Shown here: positions 1 through 5,785 of the stretch, in pieces
Numbering within the stretch: position 1 is the stretch's first letter
How the letters are laid out: every line of letters starts with the position of its first letter
Assembly (NCBI GenBank): GCA_031279915.1
Contig: JAITHO010000076.1
Coordinates: 1-5,785 of the forward strand
Length of the DNA stretch: 5,785 nucleotides
Source of the DNA: Tannerellaceae bacterium
GTDB lineage: Bacteria; Bacteroidota; Bacteroidia; Bacteroidales; Tannerellaceae
Direction: 5' to 3'
Program-made: the position numbers and the translations under genes
The notes under the pieces: model-generated
Seen by the model: only the letters and a program-made list of their open reading frames with translations
Database searches by the model: none
What the model was told of the DNA's origin: nothing

Positions 1-192
1 GGAAAATCGATTTTCCGACGCCAGGACAAACGATCCGGAGCCGGAAAATCGATTTTCCGGGGCCAGTACAAATGATCCGGAGCCGGAAAATCGATTTTCC
101 GATGCCAGGACAAAACATCCGGAGCCGGAAAATCGATTTTCCGGGGCCAGTACAAATGATCCGGAACCGGAAAATCGATTTTCCGATACCAG
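1..192. repeat. Tandem array of 42-bp units, each with a perfect 16-bp palindrome
   Basis: The palindrome GGAAAATCGATTTTCC occurs five times, at 1-16, 43-58, 85-100, 127-142 and 169-184, with no mismatch and a start-to-start distance of exactly 42 bp. The 26-bp spacers are of two kinds that alternate. Type A (17-42 and 101-126) begins GAcGCCAGGACA or GAtGCCAGGACA, and type B (59-84 and 143-168) begins GGGGCCAGTACA. The true higher-order unit is therefore about 84 bp. A degenerate type A start (185-192) ends the array. Around copies 2 and 4 the symmetry extends to 20 bp (41-60, 125-144), and around copies 3 and 5 to 18 bp. Every spacer also holds the 6-bp palindrome TCCGGA (34-39, 76-81, 118-123, 160-165). 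The left end is cut by the window, so the full copy number is unknown. This is not a CRISPR array: the spacers are related to one another and the repeat core is a short perfect palindrome. Function is unknown. Confidence 0.95.
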
Positions 193-239
193 AAATCCCC
201 GCAGGCTTTAATAAAACACTGTATCGTTTGTAAAAAGAA

Positions 240-272
240 CAAATCTATGAGATAAATGGTAAATATTGCAAG
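240..272 (-). promoter_or_regulatory. Weak minus-strand promoter candidate facing the palindrome array
   Basis: On the minus strand 247-240 reads TAGATTTG, a full match to the Bacteroides -7 box TAnnTTTG. The best upstream partner is CTTG (272-269) at 21 nt, a poor match to the TTTG -33 box. If active, it would start near 233 and transcribe leftward through the array. The -7 box alone can occur by chance in AT-rich DNA, so this is tentative. Confidence 0.2.
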
Positions 273-537
273 CCTGATGAATTCTTGCCGTATTAAAGAG
301 TTCGACGAGCTCATCCGGCTCCTTGACCAAATCCCTCGCTCACGCCGATTTGTGAGATAAATTGCAAATCACGCTATTCTGCGAAAATATCCACAGTGAA
401 AGCATAGCTCATACAAAACGCATCGTCGACATAGATAAAGATGAGCTAAAAAGAGAGCTGATAAAATTCTTTGCGCCCGGTTTTGGACGCCCCTTGCCTA
501 AAACAATTTTATTGGTGAGCCATAAAACTTCCCAAAG

Positions 538-587
538 AAAAAACCCTCATATTACCTTCTTCCAATAAAGAATTTAATATGAGGGTT
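538..587 (-). terminator. Intrinsic terminator on the minus strand
   Basis: AACCCTCATATTA (542-554) and TAATATGAGGGTT (575-587) are perfect inverted repeats of 13 bp around a 20-nt loop. On the minus strand the stem is followed directly by six T (543-538), then C and three more T. On the plus strand no T tract follows, so it should act only on leftward transcription. The loop is longer than usual for an intrinsic terminator, which is the main reservation. Confidence 0.6.
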
Positions 588-747
588 GGCAATATATCGG
601 TTGGCGTTAAAAATCTTGTGTTTCGTTTTTGAGAGAATCTTTTTGTTTCTATTTGTTCTTGTCAACTCAACTTCTGTGAATCGTTCAGATTACAAATGTT
701 ATCCGGTCTATCTTATCTCGAATATGAATCTTCCGTTATCACTAACA
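538..747 (-). ncRNA. Candidate small non-coding RNA, about 210 nt
   Basis: A complete minus-strand transcription unit can be read here without any gene in it. A full-consensus Bacteroides-type promoter (754-784) predicts a start near 747. An intrinsic terminator with a 13-bp perfect stem and a six-T tract (538-587) ends the unit. There is no ATG on the minus strand between the predicted start and the terminator loop, so a protein is unlikely. The predicted 5' end can fold at once into a small hairpin: GTTA (746-743) pairs with TAAC (738-735) across the GNRA-type tetraloop GTGA, with two G-U pairs possible below. The middle (about 660-610) is A-rich and looks unstructured. I do not recognise the family. 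It lacks the conserved SRP RNA apical motif although ffh is nearby, and I see no clear 6S-like rod. Promoter and terminator are seen in the sequence; expression is inferred. Confidence 0.5.
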
Positions 748-753
748 ACGCTG

Positions 754-784
754 CAAATATATGTATATTTTCTTATCGGTCAAA
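754..784 (-). promoter_or_regulatory. Bacteroides-type promoter driving the candidate sRNA
   Basis: On the minus strand TTTG (784-781) is followed after exactly 19 nt by TATATTTG (761-754), a full match to TTTG-N19-TAnnTTTG. The same exact 19-nt spacing is seen at the tRNA-His promoter in this window. The predicted start lies about 7 nt beyond the last G, near 747. Confidence 0.6.
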
Positions 785-862
785 TCGTGGGTTTTGTTTT
801 CTGAATAAACTGCAAATATTTTTCGATTTTTTAACTTATTCCAGAAGGTATATCACATATCA

Positions 863-1234
863 ATGTTCTCCGAGCGATCAGAAATGCGCAAACGAGGCCG
901 AGAATACGGTTGCTTGGAAAATATTTGATTAGTCTCATCGGATGAAATCGTCAGCAATCGGCAACTACGGAGAATCGCACAAGCTGTCCGCCGATTGCTC
1001 GAAAACAGGGCGCCAGCGTCCAGGCCAGCCTTCAGTTGCGGAACATTTGACGTCAACTACGGTAAACTATCGCTTTCAGAAATGCAACATTCGTACAAAT
1101 TGCTATGCTACGCTGCCAGGATTGACATGCCGTCGATCGAGCTTTGCAGCTTCGGGACGCATCCGGCGATTACTTCGTCGCTTTCAATTGAAGCAGCTTT
1201 TCCATACATTTGCATAGTGATGAATTATAACTAA
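863..1234 (+). pseudogene. Possible decayed hypothetical gene with one in-frame TGA
   Basis: In one plus frame the stretch 863-1234 is open except for a TGA at 926-928. It would start at ATG 863 (or ATG 884) and end at TAA 1232-1234. The part after the TGA is about 101 codons long and its first half looks protein-like, with a basic, leucine-rich segment followed by a hydrophilic one. The base composition is also closer to the real genes than to the AT-rich DNA on its left. Against it: no domain is recognised, other frames here are also fairly open (942-1217 plus, 853-1056 minus), and the ffh promoter lies inside its 3' end. It could be a broken gene remnant or simply stop-poor intergenic DNA. 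No function is proposed. Confidence 0.2.
1182..1212 (+). promoter_or_regulatory. Probable promoter of the ffh-folD-CapA operon
   Basis: TACATTTG (1205-1212) fully matches the Bacteroides -7 box TAnnTTTG. At 19 nt upstream sits TTTC (1182-1185), one base off the TTTG -33 box. The predicted start is near 1219, giving a leader of about 33 nt before the ffh ATG. The leader is very AT-rich and has no clear Shine-Dalgarno, as is usual for Bacteroidota genes. Confidence 0.5.
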
Positions 1235-1251
1235 TAAAATAAACTTGAAGA

Positions 1252-2589
1252 ATGTTTGAGAATTTAAGCGACCGGTTAGAGAAATCATTCAAAATCCTGA
1301 AGGGTGAAGGCCGGATTACGGAAATCAATATTGCAGAAACTCTGAAAGACGTTCGCAAGGCTCTTCTTGAGGCCGACGTCCATTACAAGGTGGCCAAGCA
1401 GTTTACCGATACCGTCAAGGAAAAGGCCATGGGACAGAATGTCATCAAGTCAGTGAAGCCTGGGCAATTGATGGTGAAGATAGTTCACGATGAATTGGCT
1501 CTGCTAATGGGAGGACGTGCCGTCGATATTAATCTGAAAGGCAATCCGGCAGTGATACTCATGTCGGGGTTGCAAGGTTCGGGTAAAACGACTTTCTCCG
1601 GCAAACTTGCCTACTTGCTGAAACATAAGCGGGGGAAACGGCCTCTCCTCGTTGCTTGCGACGTTTATCGTCCCGCCGCCATCGAGCAATTGCGCGTGCT
1701 GGGAGAACAAATCGGGGTGACCGTTTACGATGAAGCCGGCAATAAGAATCCAGTTCTCATTGCTCAGAACGCTATCAAGGAGGCTCGACTTAAAGGTTAC
1801 GACGTTGTAATCGTGGATACAGCCGGGCGTCTTGCAATCGACGAGCAGATGATGCAGGAAATTGCGGCGATTAAGGACGCTATCCGCCCGCATGAAACCC
1901 TTTTCGTTGTTGACGCAATGACCGGACAGGATGCCGTCAATACTTCGAAGGAGTTTAACGAGCGATTGAACTTTGATGGAGTCATCCTTACCAAGCTCGA
2001 CGGAGATACGCGAGGCGGAGCGGCCCTTTCGATCCGAACCGTGGTCGACAAGCCTATCAAGTTCGTTGGAATAGGAGAAAAGATGGATGCCCTCGATATC
2101 TTCCACCCCGAACGAATGGCCGATCGCATACTCGGCATGGGCGACATCGTTACCTTAGTAGAGAAGGCAAATGAGCAGTACAACGAAGAAGAGGCCGCGA
2201 AACTTCATAAGAAGATCTCAAAGAATCAGTTCGACTTCAACGATTTCCAGCAACAGCTTCGCAATGTCAGGAAGATGGGAAATCTCAAAGACATGGCCGC
2301 CATGATTCCCGGTGTAGGCAAGATGTTAAAGAATCAGGAAGTGGACGATAGCAACTTTAATAAACTTGACGCCATTATCCTATCCATGACCCCAACGGAA
2401 CGCAGCAATCCCAGCTTGCTGAACTCTTCGCGATGCCGTCGGATTGCCGCAGGAAGCGGAACGACTATCCAGGATGTCAACATGCTCCTCAAAAATTTCG
2501 AGAATCTCCGAAAGATGATGCATTCCATGGTGACCGGCAAGGGAGGGCAGCCCGATCCAAGGAAGTTGGTCAATTTCAGAAGAAGATAG
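1252..2589 (+). CDS. ffh: Signal recognition particle protein Ffh (SRP54 GTPase)
   Basis: Ffh is the protein part of the bacterial signal recognition particle. It binds the 4.5S-type RNA and signal sequences as they leave the ribosome, then docks with FtsY at the membrane, where both hydrolyse GTP. The 445 residues match the usual 440-450. The order is N domain (about 1-95), G domain (about 96-295) and M domain (about 300-435). Visible motifs are the P-loop GLQGSGKTT (106-114), DVYRPAA (137-143), DTAGRL (189-194), the switch region around GQDAV (225-229), [10 protein letters not shown] (247-256) and FVGIGE (271-276). In the M domain the RNA-binding segment [18 protein letters not shown] is followed by a methionine-rich helix, and the tail is basic. 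The ATG at 1252 begins the conserved MFENLSDRL start. All key residues are present. It is first in a tight operon, with folD 1 nt downstream. Confidence 0.98.
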   Translation: MFENLSDRLEKSFKILKGEGRITEINIAETLKDVRKALLEADVHYKVAKQFTDTVKEKAMGQNVIKSVKPGQLMVKIVHDELALLMGGRAVDINLKGNPAVILMSGLQGSGKTTFSGKLAYLLKHKRGKRPLLVACDVYRPAAIEQLRVLGEQIGVTVYDEAGNKNPVLIAQNAIKEARLKGYDVVIVDTAGRLAIDEQMMQEIAAIKDAIRPHETLFVVDAMTGQDAVNTSKEFNERLNFDGVILTKLDGDTRGGAALSIRTVVDKPIKFVGIGEKMDALDIFHPERMADRILGMGDIVTLVEKANEQYNEEEAAKLHKKISKNQFDFNDFQQQLRNVRKMGNLKDMAAMIPGVGKMLKNQEVDDSNFNKLDAIILSMTPTERSNPSLLNSSRCRRIAAGSGTTIQDVNMLLKNFENLRKMMHSMVTGKGGQPDPRKLVNFRRR

Positions 2590-2590
2590 T

Positions 2591-3475
2591 ATGAACAACA
2601 TCATCGACGGAAAGGCCGTGGCCGCTCACATCAAGGCGGAGATAGCAGCCAACGTACAGCAATTGATTCGAGACGGAGGCAAAGCTCCATGCCTTGCAGC
2701 CGTACTGGTTGGGCACGACGGCGCAAGCGAGACGTACGTCGCAGCCAAAGTCCGAACATGCGGCGAGATAGGTTTCCGTTCCAAGCTTATAAGATTTGAG
2801 GACGATGTTTGCGAGGAAGAGCTCCTCGAATGTATCTGCGGCTTGAACAACGACAGCGATGTCGATGGCTTCATCGTTCAGTTGCCACTTCCGCAGCATA
2901 TCTCCGAAGCCAAAATTATTGAGGCCATAGACTATCGGAAGGACGTCGACGGATTCCATCCAATTAATATCGGTCGCATGCTTGCAGGCCTTCCATGCTT
3001 TCTGCCCGCAACTCCCGCCGGAGCGCTTGAGCTCATCCGATATTATAATATAGAAACCAAAGGGAAGCATTGCGTCGTGATCGGACGGAGCAGGATAGTT
3101 GGCAAGCCGCTTGCCATGCTTATGATGCAGAAGGCCTATCCGGGCGATTGCACCGTGAGCGTTTGCCATAGCCGATCGAATAACCTACGGGAGATGTGCC
3201 TCCAGGCCGACATAATCATCGTGGCCCTCGGAAAACCTTACTTCCTCAAAGCTGATATGGTGAAGCAGGGAGCCGTAGTTATTGACGTTGGACTTACGCG
3301 ATTGCCCAGCAGCGCTACATCTACCGGCTACAAACTCGCGGGCGACGTCGACTTCAATCAAGTTGCCCCCCTCTGCTCCTATATAAGCCCCGTGCCCGGC
3401 GGAGTTGGGCCCATGACGATCGTTTCGCTGATGAAGAACACGTGGCAAGCGGCCGCCAAGACCATTTATCCGTGA
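2591..3475 (+). CDS. folD: Bifunctional methylene-THF dehydrogenase / methenyl-THF cyclohydrolase FolD
   Basis: FolD is a cytosolic enzyme. It oxidises 5,10-methylene-THF to 5,10-methenyl-THF with NAD(P)+, then hydrolyses that to 10-formyl-THF, which supplies one-carbon units for purines and formyl-Met-tRNA. The 294 residues fit the family (about 280-300). Active-site residues are visible: Tyr49 and Lys53 in the YVAAK segment (Lys is the cyclohydrolase catalytic residue), Gln97 in VQLPLP, and Asp120 in KDVDGFHP, aligning with E. coli Tyr50, Lys54, Gln98 and Asp121. The Rossmann cofactor loop GRSRIVGKP is at 165-173, and the C-terminal signature [10 protein letters not shown] is at 267-276. 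The start is the ATG one base after the ffh stop codon, so the two are almost certainly co-transcribed and perhaps translationally coupled. The stop TGA overlaps the preferred GTG start of the next gene. It appears intact. Confidence 0.98.
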   Translation: MNNIIDGKAVAAHIKAEIAANVQQLIRDGGKAPCLAAVLVGHDGASETYVAAKVRTCGEIGFRSKLIRFEDDVCEEELLECICGLNNDSDVDGFIVQLPLPQHISEAKIIEAIDYRKDVDGFHPINIGRMLAGLPCFLPATPAGALELIRYYNIETKGKHCVVIGRSRIVGKPLAMLMMQKAYPGDCTVSVCHSRSNNLREMCLQADIIIVALGKPYFLKADMVKQGAVVIDVGLTRLPSSATSTGYKLAGDVDFNQVAPLCSYISPVPGGVGPMTIVSLMKNTWQAAAKTIYP

Positions 3476-4647
3476 GATTGAGCAGATGCTTCCTTGCCGC
3501 CATCCTATCCTTAGCGATACAGCTTGTTGCGGCACAGGAAGTGGTTACGCTCCTGTTCGCCGGCGACGCAATGCAGCATAAATCGCAGCTCGCGAATGCA
3601 GCTCGTAACGGCATCTACGATTATTCATCCTATTTCAAGCATATCCGAAGCGAAATTGCCGCCGCCGACATCGCCGTCGTTAACCTCGAAGTGACACTCG
3701 GAGGCCCTCCGTATACCGGATACCCGCAATTCTCCGCACCCGACGCCTTTGCATCTGCTTTGAAGGATGCAGGCTTCAACCTATTCCTCAACGCCAATAA
3801 TCATATACTCGATCGCGGCAGTCGGGGCCTCATCCGAACGCTCGATGTGCTCGACTCGATGCTCATCGCTCACACCGGAGCTTTCCGTAGCGACGACGAG
3901 CGCCAACTTCGATGCCCGCTGATGTTCGCATGGAACAACGTTCGATTCGCTATGCTCAATTATACTTACGGAACCAACGGCATCGTTCCGCAAGCTCCCG
4001 TCGTAGTCAATTATATCGACCGCGAGCAGATTCGCAGCGACGTTCGGAAGGCGCGGAGCCTTAACGCCGACATTATTATTGCCAACATGCATTGGGGCGA
4101 CGAATATCGCCTCCTTCAGAACCGAGAACAAGATGAGCTGGCCGACTTCATGATTGGCGAAGGAATCGACATTATTATGGGATCGCATCCGCACGTGGTG
4201 CAGCCTTCGCGAATTGTTACGGATTATAGAGGCAATATCTCCAACGTTGTAGTCTATTCGCTTGGCAACTTCGTGTCGGGAATGGTGGCCGCAAATACTT
4301 ATGGCGGTCAGATAATCAAGATAGTGGTGGAGAAAGCGCCTTTCAGAAAGGCCAGGATCCGTTCGGCGGAGTATGCATTAGTTTACAGGCATAAGGCGCG
4401 GGTGGCGGGGAAGGTCGATTTCGCCGTCGTGCCCGTAGCAATGGCCGAGCGCAGCTATGCCAACGACGGTATGGAGCCGGCCATACCTCTTGGGGAGGAT
4501 GATTACAGGATGATGATGCGATTTGCGGGTACGGCTCGCGACCTTTTTGGCCGCTTCAATACAGGGGTGCCGGAGTATTTGCCTGGAATTTTTCGGCGGG
4601 ACACATGCATGGCCCCAAATTTTTCTGCTCGAATATTTGGAGATTAA
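3472..4647 (+). CDS. Secreted CapA-family (PGA_cap) metallophosphatase-like protein
   Basis: This belongs to the CapA/PgsA-type family, named after poly-gamma-glutamate capsule synthesis but of unproven role in most Bacteroidota. From the GTG at 3472 it has 391 residues. Residues 1-22 form a Sec signal peptide (basic MRLSR, hydrophobic core to about 19, cleavage near VAA-Q) without a lipobox, so a periplasmic location is expected. Calcineurin-like motifs follow in order: AGDAM (Asp32), NLE (71-73), [10 protein letters not shown] (107-116), NYTYGTNG (163-170), MHWGDEY (206-212), GSHPHVVQP (237-245) and YSLGNF (262-267), so the metal-binding core is complete. The GTG at 3472 overlaps the folD stop as GTGA and places the basic residues directly before the hydrophobic core. 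An upstream GTG at 3442 would add ten residues ahead of the signal peptide and is less likely. No capsule ligase gene is nearby, so a polyglutamate role should not be assumed. Confidence 0.92.
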   Translation: MRLSRCFLAAILSLAIQLVAAQEVVTLLFAGDAMQHKSQLANAARNGIYDYSSYFKHIRSEIAAADIAVVNLEVTLGGPPYTGYPQFSAPDAFASALKDAGFNLFLNANNHILDRGSRGLIRTLDVLDSMLIAHTGAFRSDDERQLRCPLMFAWNNVRFAMLNYTYGTNGIVPQAPVVVNYIDREQIRSDVRKARSLNADIIIANMHWGDEYRLLQNREQDELADFMIGEGIDIIMGSHPHVVQPSRIVTDYRGNISNVVVYSLGNFVSGMVAANTYGGQIIKIVVEKAPFRKARIRSAEYALVYRHKARVAGKVDFAVVPVAMAERSYANDGMEPAIPLGEDDYRMMMRFAGTARDLFGRFNTGVPEYLPGIFRRDTCMAPNFSARIFGD

Positions 4648-4666
4648 AATCATTATAGTATTTTTG
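4636..4666 (+). promoter_or_regulatory. Full-consensus promoter of tRNA-His
   Basis: TTTG (4636-4639) is followed after exactly 19 nt by TATTTTTG (4659-4666), a complete match to the Bacteroides consensus TTTG-N19-TAnnTTTG. The predicted start is near 4673, about 12 nt before the tRNA. The -33 box lies within the last codons of the CapA-family gene, so the tRNA can be transcribed independently of the upstream operon. Confidence 0.7.
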
Positions 4667-4684
4667 TCGCCGAAAGAAAAACAT

Positions 4685-4759
4685 GGTGAATGTAGCTCAG
4701 TAGGTTAGAGCATCAGATTGTGGTTCTGAGGGTCGTGGGTTCGAATCCCATCTTTCACC
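4685..4759 (+). tRNA. tRNA-His, anticodon GTG
   Basis: All four arms fold. The acceptor strands are 4686-4692 and 4752-4758. The D arm is GCTC/GAGC around AGTAGGTTA. The anticodon stem TCAGA/TCTGA holds the loop TTGTGGT with anticodon GTG, and the T arm is GTGGG/CCCAT around TTCGAAT. The extra G at position -1 typical of tRNA-His is encoded (4685) and faces discriminator C73 (4759). The next bases are CCT, so the CCA end is not encoded and must be added. Acceptor pair 6:67 is a U-U mismatch (4691 with 4753); the other six pairs are Watson-Crick. It stands alone, with its own promoter upstream and a strong terminator downstream. Read-through from the ffh operon could also contribute. Confidence 0.95.
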
Positions 4760-4794
4760 CCTAAAAAGTCTCTATTCCAAATGTCTTTATCCAT

Positions 4795-4829
4795 GGGTCG
4801 TTGAAAGTACATGTTCAACGGCCCTTTTT
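4795..4829 (+). terminator. Intrinsic terminator after tRNA-His
   Basis: GGGTCGTTGAA (4795-4805) pairs with TTCAACGGCCC (4814-4824), an 11-bp stem with one G-U pair and an 8-nt loop, followed by TTTTTCTTT (4825-4833). It should end transcripts from the tRNA promoter and any read-through from ffh-folD-CapA. Leftward transcription from the converging permease gene meets the same stem, but no T tract follows in that direction. Confidence 0.9.
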
Positions 4830-4842
4830 CTTTGCCCCCGAA

Positions 4843-5785
4843 TCAGTTTGAACTAATCGCCCTGACAGGGTTCATGCGGGCGGCTCGCAGGCTTTGCAAT
4901 GACACTGCGACGATGGCAACGAGCACAACCGACGCGCCAGCCATGGCGAATATCCACCACTCCAGCCGGCTCTTTTGAGCAAAGTCGGCCAGCCAGCGCT
5001 CCATCACCCAGTAGGCCGGAGGTGCAGCCAGGGCGAAGGCCATCCCAATCCAAAGCAGGATTCGCCCGTTAAGCAGCCGGATTATATCAATCCGACCGGC
5101 TCCATGCACCTTGCGGATGCCTATCTCACGCGTCTTCCGTTTCACCAGAAAGGCCATTATTATTATCAGCCCCAGATTTGCGACGATCAGGCTCAGGGCC
5201 GAGAACAGCCGCACCAGCGATTCGGCATTCCACTCATTGGCATAAATCCGCTCGTAAACATTGCCCAGGAAGGTATAGTTGGCGGGGTAGTCGGGGATAA
5301 CTTCGTTCCATACGCGATTGAAGGTGGCCAGGCCCTCGGATCGCCGGTTCGGGGCTAAGCGCACCATGATGCAGTGCAGGAAAAACTTGCGCGACAGCAT
5401 CACCATGGGGAAGGTATCCTCGTAGGTCGTCGCGTAGGTGAAATCGTCGGTTACGCCCACCACAGTTCCTTTGGCTATATAGTTCACAGGGCCGGAGCTG
5501 ATTATCTGAAGTTGTTTTCCTACCGCCTCGTCGGCTGAGGCGAATCCCAGAGCTTGCGCGGCCTTGCGGTTGATGACGTATTCCTCCGAAATATCCGAGG
5601 GCGGGGCATCATTATTAATTATCTCCATCAGCATGTTCAGATCGGCCTCATACGTGCGGTTAACGGAGGCGAATCCATTTCCGGCGACGGGATTTATACG
5701 GAAGAATGGGAGAAAACCGTCGCCAACTATCATTATCGGCAGCATTATCGCCTCCGCGTCGGCCTGTTCGGGTCGCTTAAAATGC
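4843..5785 (-). CDS. FtsX/MacB-type ABC transporter permease, C-terminal part (cut by window edge)
   Basis: This is an inner-membrane subunit of a MacB/LolCE-like ABC system, which uses cytoplasmic ATP hydrolysis to drive mechanotransmission or export across the envelope; the substrate cannot be read. The frame stays open to the window edge, so the ATG at 5745-5743 is probably internal and 313 codons of a longer protein are visible. Bacteroidota members usually have about 780-800 residues with two FtsX domains, so the N-terminal half and more are missing. The visible part starts in the periplasmic MacB_PCD-like domain (YVINRKAAQALGF, then VVGVTDDF). It ends in an FtsX domain with membrane segments near visible residues 196-214, 242-261 and 276-296. 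The cytoplasmic loop after the first segment carries the conserved KTREIGIRKVHGA, the expected ATPase contact, and the C-terminus has the family's NPVRAI ending. It converges on tRNA-His and is unrelated to that operon. Confidence 0.92.
   Translation of the reverse strand, partial: HFKRPEQADAEAIMLPIMIVGDGFLPFFRINPVAGNGFASVNRTYEADLNMLMEIINNDAPPSDISEEYVINRKAAQALGFASADEAVGKQLQIISSGPVNYIAKGTVVGVTDDFTYATTYEDTFPMVMLSRKFFLHCIMVRLAPNRRSEGLATFNRVWNEVIPDYPANYTFLGNVYERIYANEWNAESLVRLFSALSLIVANLGLIIIMAFLVKRKTREIGIRKVHGAGRIDIIRLLNGRILLWIGMAFALAAPPAYWVMERWLADFAQKSRLEWWIFAMAGASVVLVAIVAVSLQSLRAARMNPVRAISSN

Larger units (their letters stand above)
193..1181. other. Long intergenic region without a convincing protein gene
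   Basis: Almost 1 kb lies between the palindrome array and the ffh promoter. The left part (about 193-850) is AT-rich, and its open frames are short, start at TTG or overlap one another. None has a recognisable domain. The supported contents are a minus-strand transcription unit (promoter 754-784, terminator 538-587) and a weak minus-strand -7 box at 240-247. From about 850 to 1234 the sequence becomes less AT-rich and resembles the coding parts of the window, so it may be a decayed gene (described separately). A 9-bp direct repeat GAGATAAAT (249-257, 354-362) flanks a 34-codon frame (256-360) with no visible homology. Confidence 0.6.

Noticed and set aside
1..184. CRISPR array
   Set aside because: The regular spacing resembles one, but the repeated element is a 16-bp perfect palindrome and the spacers are two alternating related sequences, not unique ones. 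No cas gene is present.
256..360. 34-codon frame bounded by the direct repeat GAGATAAAT (249-257, 354-362)
   Set aside because: It is too short to support as a gene. A 9-bp repeat in AT-rich DNA is not strong evidence of a target-site duplication, and no transposase or terminal inverted repeats are seen.
362..568. 68-codon open frame starting at TTG
   Set aside because: No domain is recognised, the start is weak, and its last codons coincide with the first arm of the minus-strand terminator stem (542-554).
538..747. SRP RNA (ffs) near ffh
   Set aside because: The conserved SRP RNA apical loop sequence is not present on the minus strand here.
586..804. 72-codon hydrophobic-looking frame
   Set aside because: Its hydrophobicity comes from T-rich DNA. 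It starts at TTG, lies antisense to the candidate sRNA and has no recognisable family.
1504..2106. 200-codon minus-strand frame inside ffh
   Set aside because: It is a shadow frame of ffh, whose plus-strand motifs are unmistakable.
2576..3169. 197-codon minus-strand frame inside folD
   Set aside because: It is a shadow frame of folD, which has all catalytic residues on the plus strand.
3442..3471. Upstream GTG start for the CapA-family protein
   Set aside because: It would put ten extra residues before the signal peptide and overlap folD by 34 nt. The GTG at 3472 gives a standard signal peptide and a 4-nt overlap.
4685..4830. tRNA-His as an integration site of a mobile element
   Set aside because: No integrase gene and no direct repeat of the tRNA 3' end are seen in the window.

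Overview
The window looks like a chromosomal segment of a Bacteroidota (Bacteroidales-type) bacterium. Two things point there. The promoters that can be read match the Bacteroides consensus (TTTG, 19 nt, TAnnTTTG) rather than the sigma70 boxes of other phyla, and the AT-rich translation starts lack a clear Shine-Dalgarno. The CapA-family protein and the FtsX-type permease also carry sequence typical of Bacteroidota members of these families. Genus or species cannot be assigned from this.

Layout. Positions 1-192 hold the end of a tandem array: five identical copies of a 16-bp perfect palindrome spaced exactly 42 bp apart, with two alternating spacer types (an 84-bp higher-order unit). From about 193 to 1181 there is no convincing protein gene. 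This stretch does hold a well-supported candidate small RNA on the minus strand (about 747 down to 538, with its own promoter and intrinsic terminator). It also holds a coding-like but interrupted stretch (about 863-1234). From 1182 onward the plus strand carries a promoter and a compact operon: ffh (signal recognition particle GTPase), folD (one-carbon/folate enzyme) and a secreted CapA-family metallophosphatase-like protein, with a 1-nt gap and a 4-nt overlap between genes. A tRNA-His with its own perfect promoter (inside the 3' end of the CapA-family gene) follows, then a strong intrinsic terminator. On the minus strand, converging on that terminator, is the C-terminal part of an FtsX/MacB-type ABC transporter permease that runs off the right edge.

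How they relate. ffh and folD are housekeeping genes (membrane protein targeting; 5,10-methylene-/methenyl-/formyl-THF interconversion), and the CapA-family gene is probably co-transcribed with them. Nothing shows that the three share a pathway. The most interesting unexplained elements are the phased palindrome array and the putative minus-strand sRNA, both in the roughly 1.2 kb of non-coding DNA upstream of ffh.
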